This document shows, piece by piece, positions 19,975 through 28,004 of a stretch of 64,000 bases of DNA. The stretch covers positions 1 to 64,000 of the IMG/VR virus record IMGVR_UViG_3300027763_000055; one strand, written 5' to 3'. Below the pieces are notes generated by a model. The model was not told the origin of the DNA. It did not search any database and worked only from the letters and a program-made list of their open reading frames with translations. The translations under genes were made by a program, and so were the position numbers. Within the stretch, counting starts at the first letter, position 1; every line of letters begins with the position of its first letter. The DNA is from a virus.

Positions 19975-20573
19975 GCACTTTATTTGGTAACATGCTTCAA
20001 AAAGCAATGGATTCTGGGCAATCCGATCTAAGTAGCGTAGAGGCAAGGGATTGGCTACGGGATAAAGCTTCCTCTATGCGTAATGTTGATACTAAAAAAG
20101 TCCTACAAAATAGTAATACTGCAGCTAGAAAATCTAAGGCTGTTGTAGGTCAGATGTTTTTATTTGCCTATGATGCTAAGCATAAAGATACTTTACCTTA
20201 CTACGACAGGTACCCTCTAATATTTCCCTTTAAGAAAGTTGAGGATGGTTTCCTTGGTATCAATATGCATTACCTACCTCCAATTTATAGGGCAAGGCTA
20301 ATGGATGCATTGTATGATACCCTAAACAATGATAAGATGGATGAGACTACTAGACTTAAATTAAACTACAGTATACTGAGTGGTGCAGCTAAGTTCAAGT
20401 ACTTTCAACCATGTATTAAGCGCTATCTAAATAGTCAATTAGACTCAAGATTAATCTACATAGATCCTAAAGAATGGGATTTTGCTTTGTTCTTGCCTCT
20501 ACAGAAATTTAAGGGTGCTACAACAGCAGTGGTTTATAAAGACTCAAGAAGAATAATAACAAAAGGCAAGTAA
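19971..20573 (+). CDS. Conserved T4-superfamily virion-type protein, possibly DNA end protector (gp2-like)
   Basis: 200 aa. Residues 50-110 (VVGQMFLFAYDAKHKDTLPY, then YDRYPLIFPFKKVEDGFLGI and NMHYLPPIYRARLMDALYD) are strongly conserved-looking in T4-like phages. In T4, gp2 (DNA end protector/head completion) is the neighbour of gp4, and this gene is coupled to gp4 by an ATGA overlap. I assign gp2 only tentatively, from position and general pattern; it may be another head- or neck-associated protein. It also shares one base with the gp54 start. Confidence 0.5.
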   Translation: MSTLFGNMLQKAMDSGQSDLSSVEARDWLRDKASSMRNVDTKKVLQNSNTAARKSKAVVGQMFLFAYDAKHKDTLPYYDRYPLIFPFKKVEDGFLGINMHYLPPIYRARLMDALYDTLNNDKMDETTRLKLNYSILSGAAKFKYFQPCIKRYLNSQLDSRLIYIDPKEWDFALFLPLQKFKGATTAVVYKDSRRIITKGK

Positions 20574-21451
20574 TGGCTAATATAGGTGAATTTATTGCAA
20601 AAGGTCAGAATGCAGTAGGTGCAGTTAATGCATTGAAGGACTTCTTACCGGATTCAATAAAGAAAAATCTTGACACCTTTCTTAATGGTACAAAGGCGTC
20701 TGGTACAAATAAAAAAAGCCTGAACCAGGTTCTGTCTACTATCAATGGAATGAATGGGCCAGCGCGCTCGAGTCACTTTTATGTGGATATTCCAGCGCCT
20801 CGTGCTATGATGGGTGCTGAGGGATCAAATCACTCTACAGTAAAAAACATACCATTCCTAGCCGAGTCAACATCGATACCAGGTGTGTTACTTGATACAA
20901 CACAGATAAAAAGGTACGGGTTTGGACCAAATGAAAAGAAGCCGTATGGTGCTACATTCGTTGATGTTAACATTTCATTCTTCGGTGATGGTAATTATAA
21001 CGTGCATAGATTCTTTTATGCATGGTTGAATAAAATTGTAGTTTTTGCAAAATCCCCGACTGAGTCTAACGCATTTGAAGTTAACTATAAAGAAGAATAT
21101 CAGACCAATATAACGATTACTGCATTAGACGAGACAGGTAATACTGTTACTATTGTTACATTGGTCAATGCCTATCCTATATTTTTAGGTGATATACCTC
21201 TAAGCTGGGCCGAAACTGATTCATTTGTAAAAATACCAGTTGGGTTTACATATCAGTATTGGAAGAGGGAGGTGATTGATCTTGGAGATAAAGTAGTACC
21301 TGGATCCGCCAGCGTGCTTCAGAAGTTAATGAGTGCAACATCGGCACTGCAAGTATTGAGCAATATTAGAAAACCAAACAGCATTGGTGACGTCATCAAC
21401 GTTGTTAACAATAGCAAGCTCGCTATTGGTGGTTTACGTGGTTTATTTTAA
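20573..21451 (+). CDS. 54: Baseplate tail-tube initiator gp54-like
   Basis: 292 aa (T4 gp54 320 aa). Segments PARSSHFYVDIPAPRAM, FLAESTSIPGVLL, KPYGATFVDVNISFFGDGNY and FFYAWLNKIV match the tail-tube-like fold of gp54, the first ring under the tail tube, which pairs with gp48. An Ala-rich amphipathic C-terminus follows. In this phage gp54 is on the opposite strand from gp48. Starts at the last base of the previous stop (TAATG). Confidence 0.8.
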   Translation: MANIGEFIAKGQNAVGAVNALKDFLPDSIKKNLDTFLNGTKASGTNKKSLNQVLSTINGMNGPARSSHFYVDIPAPRAMMGAEGSNHSTVKNIPFLAESTSIPGVLLDTTQIKRYGFGPNEKKPYGATFVDVNISFFGDGNYNVHRFFYAWLNKIVVFAKSPTESNAFEVNYKEEYQTNITITALDETGNTVTIVTLVNAYPIFLGDIPLSWAETDSFVKIPVGFTYQYWKREVIDLGDKVVPGSASVLQKLMSATSALQVLSNIRKPNSIGDVINVVNNSKLAIGGLRGLF

Positions 21452-21460
21452 GGAGTTATT

Positions 21461-22171
21461 ATGGCTTTACCGAAAATTGGATATTCTATATTTGAGCTAA
21501 CCTTACCCTCTACAAGAGAGATTATAAAGTATCGTCCGTTCCTAGTCAAGGAAGAAAAGATCTTACTTACATCTCAGTCGAGTGGTGAGGCGGCTGACAT
21601 TATTAATGCTGTTAAGCAAGTAATTAATAACTGTATTATTACTGAGAAGGTAAGCGTTGAAGATCTTACCACGTTTGATTTAGAGTACCTCTTTATCAAA
21701 ATTAGAGCTAAGTCAGTAAACAACATTATTAACCTTACGTACCGAGATCTTGAAGATGATCTTAAGTATAAAGTCGATATTGATCTTGATCAGGTTGAAA
21801 TAAAAGAAGACCCGGCCCACTCAAACAAGTTTGATATTGGTAATGGTTACGGATTAGTAATGAAGTATCCTCGTGCTGATTTAACGAATTCTCTTAAGTT
21901 CGTTGAAGGTGAGATGGATGCCTTCTTTGAGGTGCTGAAGGCGAGTATCGATAGTGTATACGATAAGGATACAGTGTTTAAATTAGCCGATAGTACACCT
22001 CAGGAGGTAGATGAGTTTGTGCAATCACTGGATACAAAAGCATTCAAGAAGATACAGGACTTCTTCGCTACAATGCCTAAACTATATTACGAAGTAAAGT
22101 ACAAGAATAGTCTGGGTAATGAGAAAGTAATTCCTCTTACCTCATTAAACGATTTTTTTACGTTGGGCTGA
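21461..22171 (+). CDS. 26: Baseplate hub gp26-like (T4_baseplate family)
   Basis: 236 aa in the zero frame (T4 gp26 208 aa). N-terminus PKIGYSIFELTLPSTREIIK and YRPFLVKEEKILL, then TTFDLEYLFIKIRAKSV, is the signature of the T4_baseplate family (gp26 and relatives), baseplate hub or hub-assembly proteins. Preceded by AAGGAG. The last sense codons include a seven-T run, T_TTT_TTT at 22153-22159, in the correct phase for a -1 slip; the -1 frame continues for 60 codons (next entry). The situation resembles tail assembly chaperones with programmed frameshifts. Confidence 0.82.
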   Translation: MALPKIGYSIFELTLPSTREIIKYRPFLVKEEKILLTSQSSGEAADIINAVKQVINNCIITEKVSVEDLTTFDLEYLFIKIRAKSVNNIINLTYRDLEDDLKYKVDIDLDQVEIKEDPAHSNKFDIGNGYGLVMKYPRADLTNSLKFVEGEMDAFFEVLKASIDSVYDKDTVFKLADSTPQEVDEFVQSLDTKAFKKIQDFFATMPKLYYEVKYKNSLGNEKVIPLTSLNDFFTLG

Positions 22172-22341
22172 GTCATAACACGCTAGCGAATTATTACATG
22201 CTAAACTTCAGTTTAGCTCAGCACCACAAATGGTCAATTACTGAAATTGAAAATATGGTACCTTATGAGAGGGACATTTACGTTGATATGTTAAGGGATT
22301 ACTTAGAAAAAGAACAAGAGAGATTAAAAGCTAAAAAATGA
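22159..22341 (+). CDS. -1 frame extension of gp26 (likely programmed frameshift product)
   Basis: After a -1 slip on T_TTT_TTT, translation would enter this frame at TAC (22159-22161) and add 60 residues beginning YVGLSHNTLANYYMLNFSLA and including SITEIENMVPYERDIYVDML. No good ribosome site precedes the internal ATG at 22198, so independent initiation is less likely. The stop TGA overlaps the ATG of the next gene (ATGA), the same coupling seen between neighbours, which argues that the frame is translated. The fusion would be 293 aa. A homopolymer sequencing error is the alternative. Confidence 0.75.
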   Translation, partial: YVGLSHNTLANYYMLNFSLAQHHKWSITEIENMVPYERDIYVDMLRDYLEKEQERLKAKK

Positions 22342-23855
22342 ACGAAAAAGAATCAGCCATTGAAGGTGCAAAGAACGCTGCCAGTCAATCCGGGCTGGTG
22401 ATGTCTTTTAGCAAAGAGCAGGCTGATTCATTAACTCAGTCATCACAGCTTGCAGCTAAAGAAGCTGCCCTCTTTGCCTCTAACATCAAAGGTATAGTAA
22501 AGAGGCTTAACGTACTACAGAGTATTATTAAACAAGTGCGCTCAGTTGCCATCACAGACGGCATGCCTGCTGCAGATAAATTAACGAAGATAAGCTCGTT
22601 GATTGAGAGTGGAGGTAGCGCTTATGCATTAGAAGAAGCTCAACTTGAAGAAAAACCATCTATTGCAGGGTCATCCAAAGAGGTAACAAAATCAATATCA
22701 AAAATAGGTATAGATGCAATTGCACTGGCAATGGCTATTCCTCTAATACTTAACAACCCTCAAATACTAGAAATAGTTAAAGGATTTTTTGACAACTTCT
22801 TAAAAGGCATAGGATTAGGTGAAACACAAATTGCTTTAATAAAACCAGTATTAGCAGCATTGCTGGGTGTTCTTGCGGTATCATGGACGATGTCGGCCCT
22901 ATCACCAGTAATAGAGGTGTTTGAAAAGCTCAAGCAACTTGCAACCGCTCTTGGCCTGGCAGGTGAAGCTACAAGGGATAAAAGTGACGAGGTTGCAACA
23001 AGAGAAAAAGAAGTAAAGAAAAAAGATACCGATCTCAATAAAGAAAAAGATAAGATACAAAAAGAAAAGGATGGGGTTAAAAAGGGTGCAGAAGTTGCTA
23101 AAGATGAGATTAAAAAAACTAAGGATGAAATAAAAAAAGCTAGTCAAGCAGGTAAGGGTAAAAATTGGATTAGTAGAAATAAAGCGAAATTACTTGCCCT
23201 TTCTGAAAAAGTAATACCTAAACTAAAAGGTATGGCAATCAACATACTTAAGGCAATTCCTTTCCTGGGTGCGGCCATTGGCGTAGGACTCGTGCTGTAT
23301 GATCTCTACAGCATAGGTTCTGATATTTACGACGTATTCTTTAGCGATGCTGAAGAAGAAGAACTTAAAGCTGAAGTTAAGCCGTTACCGGCTAGTACCG
23401 GCGCAGTAGCACCAGCACCTATCACACCAATAACCGGTGCGACTGTGCAAGGCCGCGGACCTGCAAGATCTAGTTTGGCATCTACTAATCCAAGAAGAGT
23501 AAATAGTGGTGCACCGGCGACAGAGGCACCAGGAAGTTTAATAGTAGATACTAAAAGACCATCAGCGGCAGCTACCGAGGCACCTGGAAGTTTAATAGTT
23601 GATACCGAACGACCATCTAGTCAGCCTGCTAAAGGTGTCCCTAGTAAGACATCGTTACTATCAAATGAGTTACCTAACGACAAATCTCAACAAGTAATAC
23701 AGCAATCGGCAAATGTAGATAGGATGGAGCGTGATTCTCAAATAAATCAAGGGCTGGTGGTGTTAAATATTAATAACAATAGAGTAGTCAATACGGTTAA
23801 AAAGACAACCACATCACCGTCAGGTTCAACTTACTCAGTAACCGTAGGCGCATAG
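22338..23855 (+). CDS. Virion/tail protein with membrane-like helices and coiled coil
   Basis: 505 aa, not recognised with certainty. It has hydrophobic segments near residues 122-150, 164-187 and 297-325 and a Lys/Glu coiled coil at about 218-272. The C-terminal Pro/Ala/Ser-rich tail has two copies of ATEAPGSLIVDT followed by K/E-RPS. It follows gp26 with an ATGA overlap and precedes a transglycosylase-bearing protein. By position and composition it may be a gp29-like hub/tape-measure component or a tail-tip protein, which is inference. It shares a GSLI-x-DT motif with the next gene. Confidence 0.55.
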   Translation: MNEKESAIEGAKNAASQSGLVMSFSKEQADSLTQSSQLAAKEAALFASNIKGIVKRLNVLQSIIKQVRSVAITDGMPAADKLTKISSLIESGGSAYALEEAQLEEKPSIAGSSKEVTKSISKIGIDAIALAMAIPLILNNPQILEIVKGFFDNFLKGIGLGETQIALIKPVLAALLGVLAVSWTMSALSPVIEVFEKLKQLATALGLAGEATRDKSDEVATREKEVKKKDTDLNKEKDKIQKEKDGVKKGAEVAKDEIKKTKDEIKKASQAGKGKNWISRNKAKLLALSEKVIPKLKGMAINILKAIPFLGAAIGVGLVLYDLYSIGSDIYDVFFSDAEEEELKAEVKPLPASTGAVAPAPITPITGATVQGRGPARSSLASTNPRRVNSGAPATEAPGSLIVDTKRPSAAATEAPGSLIVDTERPSSQPAKGVPSKTSLLSNELPNDKSQQVIQQSANVDRMERDSQINQGLVVLNINNNRVVNTVKKTTTSPSGSTYSVTVGA

Positions 23856-23856
23856 A

Positions 23857-25899
23857 ATGGCAAAAAGAACAACTAGATCTTCAAAGAAGCAACTGCGCGA
23901 AATAACTAGCAGCCTGTCTGATATAAAAGTTATTCAAACCCAGGAGATTAATAAAACTGAATCTATTGATTCTACAGTAAACGCAGTACTAAAAAAGTTA
24001 GATCTAATTACAGGTATTATAGTTCGTAACTCAGTACGAGTTGCAACTCTTAAGGAAAGAGTTGATGTTTTAGATGATTTTGTGTTTACTGATGAGTTTC
24101 GTGCATCCGGTGGATCGGAGGTAGTGGATAAGCCTACCCTTTCGATAGTTAATTCAATGGTGTCACTAGCCAAGTCGCTTGCAAGTGTCAACAGATCATT
24201 AGGGTCAATGACAGAGCCAGCGCTAGCTGAGGCGTACCAGATGGAAGCCGCATCAGCAGTAAAACCATCGCCCGCTGCTACAGGAAGAGGAACTCCAGGA
24301 GTTCAAGAAAGCGAAAAGCAAGAAGGGGTTTTTGGTCTGCTAAAATCCCTATTTACTAACCCTGCTGTTGTTGCTGCACTTGCCGGCATAGTATATACTA
24401 TTTTACCTAAAGATATACAGGATAAAATAAAGTCATTTCTAGGTGGTTTTGCAACCGGCCTGGAAGATGCGGTAGGTAAGAACGAAGAAAGCGGATTAAA
24501 AGGTCTTAGTACTGCTTTAAAGATAGCTGCTGGGGTTATAGCTGTAGTATTTGGAGCAAAGCTCCTAAACAGTATTGCAGATGCTATAACAACTACAGTA
24601 AAGATTTTTAGGTTGATGGGTGGTAAGGGAGGTAAGAAATTACTAGCAGTAGGTGCGGTGGCAGCCGTAGGAGCTGCAGGGTACATGATTGCCAGGGGCA
24701 AGGATAAGGAGGGTGATGAAGTCACCGGAGATACAGGTAAGCCTGAGGGCTCTACAGCTGCAGAACCCGTGTCAAAGCCAGCAACAGCAGCTACTCAAAC
24801 CCCAACAACACCTCCCGCCGCGGCCCCATCTACTCCACCTCCACCACCAGCTGCAGGTGATTACAATGCACCTAGAGTGGCACCGACTGCAGCTGGTGCT
24901 GCAGGTGATTACAATGCACCTAGAGTGGCGCCGACTGCAGCACCAGCTGCAGGTGATTACAATGCACCTAGAGTGGCGCCGACTGTAGAGAAGGCAGATA
25001 TGTCAGCGTTCGCAGCCTATGAAAAGGCTGTAAGAACTGACGGTAGGGCAAACGTGATGTCAAATTCTACTGGAGCCAAGGCAAGCAAAGGTAATATTGG
25101 GGTAAAACTACCTGATGAAAAAATTGGTGATGTAATCCGTACAGCATCTAAAAAGGTAGGTGTTGAGGAATCTATAATGCTTGCAATGGCTAAGCAAGAA
25201 AGCGGATTTAATCCTGATGCAAAGGCTGGCACATCCTCGGCAAAAGGCCTTTACCAGTTTATTAACAAAACCTGGGATGGCATGGTTGAAAAGTACGGTA
25301 AAGTATATCCTGAACTTGCCGCGGGCCCAATGGATGCTCTTGCAAGTGCTATTGCTGGGGCTTTGTTTATTAAAGAAAACAGTCAGTATCTAAAGAAGAA
25401 TAACATACCAATAAATGGTACTAATATTTACGCAGCCCACTTCCTAGGGCCTGGAGGCGCAAGAATACTTCTTTCTGCTGATCCTAACACATTAGGATCA
25501 ACGTTAATGCCTGGTCCTGCAGCTGCTAACAAGAACATCTTCTTTAAAAAAGATGGTTCGCCTAATACTATAGGTGAAATTATTAATATTCTGTATGGTA
25601 AGGTAGGCGCTGCTGCAGAAAAATATGCTGCGTTACTAAACGGTACACCATCGCCAGCGCCAGGTACCGCATTAGCAGCAGCTCCTGTAGCCCCTACACC
25701 TACTACCGGTAGTGCCATTGCTAGTGCATCACAGAGTGTAAAAACACTATCACAGCCTACTACCCAAGTAGCATCTGTTAGTACAAATAAGACAAGTGGG
25801 ATGGGAGGAGGGACTCAGACAGCATATTCGCCAATTCCGAGTCCCATTGCTAATAGAGGGTCTTTAATTCAAGACACCCGTCATATGACAGCTGCTTAA
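23857..25899 (+). CDS. Virion-associated protein with C-terminal lytic transglycosylase (SLT) domain
   Basis: 680 aa. N-terminal coiled-coil region (about residues 1-110), hydrophobic stretches near 168-195 and 260-285, a Pro/Ala linker with three 16-residue repeats (AGDYNAPRVAPTA, about 332-376), then an SLT domain at about 413-560. The SLT signature is MAKQESGFNPDAKAG with catalytic Glu448, then KGLYQFINKTWDGM. It would cleave peptidoglycan with anhydro-sugar formation during DNA entry. The phage gp5 lacks the T4 lysozyme domain, so this protein probably supplies that activity. The C-terminus ends with RGSLIQDTRHMTAA. Convergent with gp32 (4-nt overlap). Confidence 0.8.
   Translation: MAKRTTRSSKKQLREITSSLSDIKVIQTQEINKTESIDSTVNAVLKKLDLITGIIVRNSVRVATLKERVDVLDDFVFTDEFRASGGSEVVDKPTLSIVNSMVSLAKSLASVNRSLGSMTEPALAEAYQMEAASAVKPSPAATGRGTPGVQESEKQEGVFGLLKSLFTNPAVVAALAGIVYTILPKDIQDKIKSFLGGFATGLEDAVGKNEESGLKGLSTALKIAAGVIAVVFGAKLLNSIADAITTTVKIFRLMGGKGGKKLLAVGAVAAVGAAGYMIARGKDKEGDEVTGDTGKPEGSTAAEPVSKPATAATQTPTTPPAAAPSTPPPPPAAGDYNAPRVAPTAAGAAGDYNAPRVAPTAAPAAGDYNAPRVAPTVEKADMSAFAAYEKAVRTDGRANVMSNSTGAKASKGNIGVKLPDEKIGDVIRTASKKVGVEESIMLAMAKQESGFNPDAKAGTSSAKGLYQFINKTWDGMVEKYGKVYPELAAGPMDALASAIAGALFIKENSQYLKKNNIPINGTNIYAAHFLGPGGARILLSADPNTLGSTLMPGPAAANKNIFFKKDGSPNTIGEIINILYGKVGAAAEKYAALLNGTPSPAPGTALAAAPVAPTPTTGSAIASASQSVKTLSQPTTQVASVSTNKTSGMGGGTQTAYSPIPSPIANRGSLIQDTRHMTAA
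24853..24986 (+). repeat. Three tandem 48-bp repeats in the transglycosylase protein linker
   Basis: Copies begin at 24853, 24901 and 24949. Each encodes AGDYNAPRVAPTA plus three variable residues. The copies are almost identical in DNA, indicating recent expansion; number may vary between strains. Confidence 0.9.
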
Positions 25900-26798
25900 T
25901 CTTCAGCAGCTAGCTTCTTAAAGAACTCCATAGAGTCATCATCCTCTTCTTCAATCTTAGGTGCAAATGCTTCACGTGCAGGCTTTGCAGTTGCAGCAGG
26001 TGGAGCATCCTCCCATGGCTGAAGCTTTTCTTCGGCACGTGAGGTAGGATTGACGTTACCGGCTAGTCCAAGTGCACGGTATAACTTGGTCTTCAGTTCA
26101 TCATACGACTTGAAGTTAGATGCATCGATGAACTCAGCAAGCTTATGCTCCTGCTTCCATACTTGTTCTAACTTATCGTCATCTCCAAACAATGGACCAA
26201 CACGATCGAACTCTGACTTATCGTAGTTACGATAGCCTTCAACATTACGGATCTTGATCTTGAAGTTGGCACCTTCCCAAAGATCGAATGGATTGATTGC
26301 TGACTCGTCTTGGAACTCTGGGTTCATAGCCAAGTTAAGCTTGTCCCAGATCTTCTTACCGTATTTGTACAGAAATACCTTACCTTCGTTTTGAGGGTTA
26401 GCAGAATCAGTAACAACATAAACGTTGCTGATATAAGTCAGACGGCGCTTTTGTTTACGTACTTGTTCTTTACCAGCCTCGGTGCCGTTGTTCCATAGCT
26501 GTGTATTGTACTCAGACACTGGATCCTTTTGGCCTAGGGTAGTAAGAGACTTCTCGATGTACCATCCACCCGGGCCTTGGAAGCCATGATCCCAAACACG
26601 AACGAATGGAATGTCTTCACCAGTAGGCGCAGGAAGAAAGCGGATGATCGCATAACCATTACCAGCCTTGTCTACCTCTGGGCGCCAAAAGCGATTGTCT
26701 TCTGATGAGTTCTGGGGGGTGTTTAGTTTAGTAACTTCTTGTGTCAGCTTGTCAAAGTTGGATTGACGTGACTTTTTGAGTGCAGAAAAATCTTGCAT
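25896..26798 (-). CDS. 32: Single-stranded DNA-binding protein gp32
   Basis: 300 aa (T4 gp32 301 aa). Conserved N-terminal basic region (SALKKSRQSNFDKLTQEVTK), OB-fold core (GYAIIRFLPAP, HGFQGPGGWYIEKSLTTLGQ, QKRRLTYISNVYVVTD) and an acidic C-terminal tail (IEEEDDDSMEFFKKLAAED) that in T4 binds gp59 and polymerase. The zinc-binding cysteines of T4 gp32 are absent, a change I believe is shared by some marine relatives. Strong AAGGAG site. A TATAAATA late promoter lies about 65 nt upstream. Gp59 and gp33 genes are directly upstream, as in T4. Confidence 0.95.
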   Translation of the reverse strand: MQDFSALKKSRQSNFDKLTQEVTKLNTPQNSSEDNRFWRPEVDKAGNGYAIIRFLPAPTGEDIPFVRVWDHGFQGPGGWYIEKSLTTLGQKDPVSEYNTQLWNNGTEAGKEQVRKQKRRLTYISNVYVVTDSANPQNEGKVFLYKYGKKIWDKLNLAMNPEFQDESAINPFDLWEGANFKIKIRNVEGYRNYDKSEFDRVGPLFGDDDKLEQVWKQEHKLAEFIDASNFKSYDELKTKLYRALGLAGNVNPTSRAEEKLQPWEDAPPAATAKPAREAFAPKIEEEDDDSMEFFKKLAAED

Positions 26799-26862
26799 TA
26801 TATGCTCCTTGTATGCGATGTATTAAATGTATGCGTCTTATTCACATTATCATGATATAAGA

Positions 26863-26870
26863 TATTTATA
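26863..26870 (-). promoter_or_regulatory. T4-type late promoter (TATAAATA) upstream of gp32
   Basis: Exact TATAAATA in the 77-nt gap between the gp59 stop and the gp32 start, giving a leader of roughly 55-60 nt. In T4, gp32 is also transcribed late from its own promoter. The leader holds an AAGGAG site 7 nt before ATG. Confidence 0.7.
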
Positions 26871-26875
26871 TTATC

Positions 26876-27460
26876 TTAGCTTTCGCTAAATTTATCAAGT
26901 ACTACTTTCTTAAGTTTTTCTTTATCATATTCGAAGAACGGTCTGTACTTCTTACACTTAAGATACACTTGAGGCCATACTACTGGATCCTGGATTCTCC
27001 TGTTCCATTTCTTCATGAATGAAACCATATCATCCAGAATAATCAACGTCTCTATATTGATTTCTTTCTGTAGATACTTACGAAGAATTATCGGGTGCTG
27101 TCCTTCGATGACTTGAAAATTACTGTCGAAGCAGGTTTCGAGTTTATCGAGATCTTGACTGAAGATATAGGACAAGGACTCTCTGATCTTGACCATCCTG
27201 AGGTAGTATCGATCTGATTGTTCGTTGTTGACAAAGTCCCCCACCCAGGTGGAACTGTCATTGTATGCGAAATTGGCAACCAGGTAGTTAACCACTTCTT
27301 TTCTTTTAGAGAGTTTATGAAAGAAGTATCGATCAGACCTTTTCTCAAAAGTTGCTCGAGAAGCTTTCGTTCTACCGCCGTACTTAAAGAAGTCATACGT
27401 CTTAGAAGAGAAGTGATTTTTGATTGCGACATACGTTTTATATGCTTCAAATGCTTCCAT
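26876..27460 (-). CDS. 59: Helicase loader gp59
   Basis: 194 aa (T4 gp59 217 aa). Begins MEAFEAYKTYVAIKNHFSSK with the Y-D-F-FKYGG and RSDRYFFHKLSKR elements of the gp59 N-terminal domain; the C-terminal part ends QVYLKCKKYRPFFEYDKEKL. It loads the replicative helicase gp41 on gp32-coated DNA. Located between the methyltransferase and gp32; T4 has the same 33-59-32 order. Its start overlaps the methyltransferase end by 14 nt. Confidence 0.9.
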   Translation of the reverse strand: MEAFEAYKTYVAIKNHFSSKTYDFFKYGGRTKASRATFEKRSDRYFFHKLSKRKEVVNYLVANFAYNDSSTWVGDFVNNEQSDRYYLRMVKIRESLSYIFSQDLDKLETCFDSNFQVIEGQHPIILRKYLQKEINIETLIILDDMVSFMKKWNRRIQDPVVWPQVYLKCKKYRPFFEYDKEKLKKVVLDKFSES

Positions 27461-28004
27461 TTACGAAGAATAGGCTTTGTGATCTAATATAACGGGCACT
27501 CATAGTAGATGCAGCTCTAATCCCTCTCAATGCCTTAGGATCATATTTGAATCCGCGGGCACCCATCTCGCGTAACCAGTAAGATGCATGCTGGCAATTG
27601 ACGTGGTGATGGCCAGGCTGACCAGGGAACGCATGTGTCATCAAAACATACCTACATTGCTTCATAACATCAATGAAGTTATCCATGTATTTTGCATCTA
27701 CATGCTCAACAAACTCAACCGTCCATGCAAGATCGTATTGTTTACCTAGGTCATATGAACTCTCGGCAAAGTCGTGAATCTTAATTAAGTCCCGTACTGA
27801 CTCGGGACGTTCAACAACAAAATCTCCATCAAGTCCAATAACGTCGAGACCCTTTCGTTTAGCGAGATCAACCATCCCGCCAGGACCACACCCAATATCA
27901 ACCATAGACTTAATGTCAAAATTTTCAATAAGGTAATTAAGTGCGCCGTCATCCAAATGTGTCTCATCCTCATGCCCGCCTAGGTGTTCTGGTAAAATAA
28001 TCAT
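27447..28004 (-). CDS.  Confidence 0.
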   Translation of the reverse strand: MIILPEHLGGHEDETHLDDGALNYLIENFDIKSMVDIGCGPGGMVDLAKRKGLDVIGLDGDFVVERPESVRDLIKIHDFAESSYDLGKQYDLAWTVEFVEHVDAKYMDNFIDVMKQCRYVLMTHAFPGQPGHHHVNCQHASYWLREMGARGFKYDPKALRGIRAASTMSARYIRSQSLFFVNGSI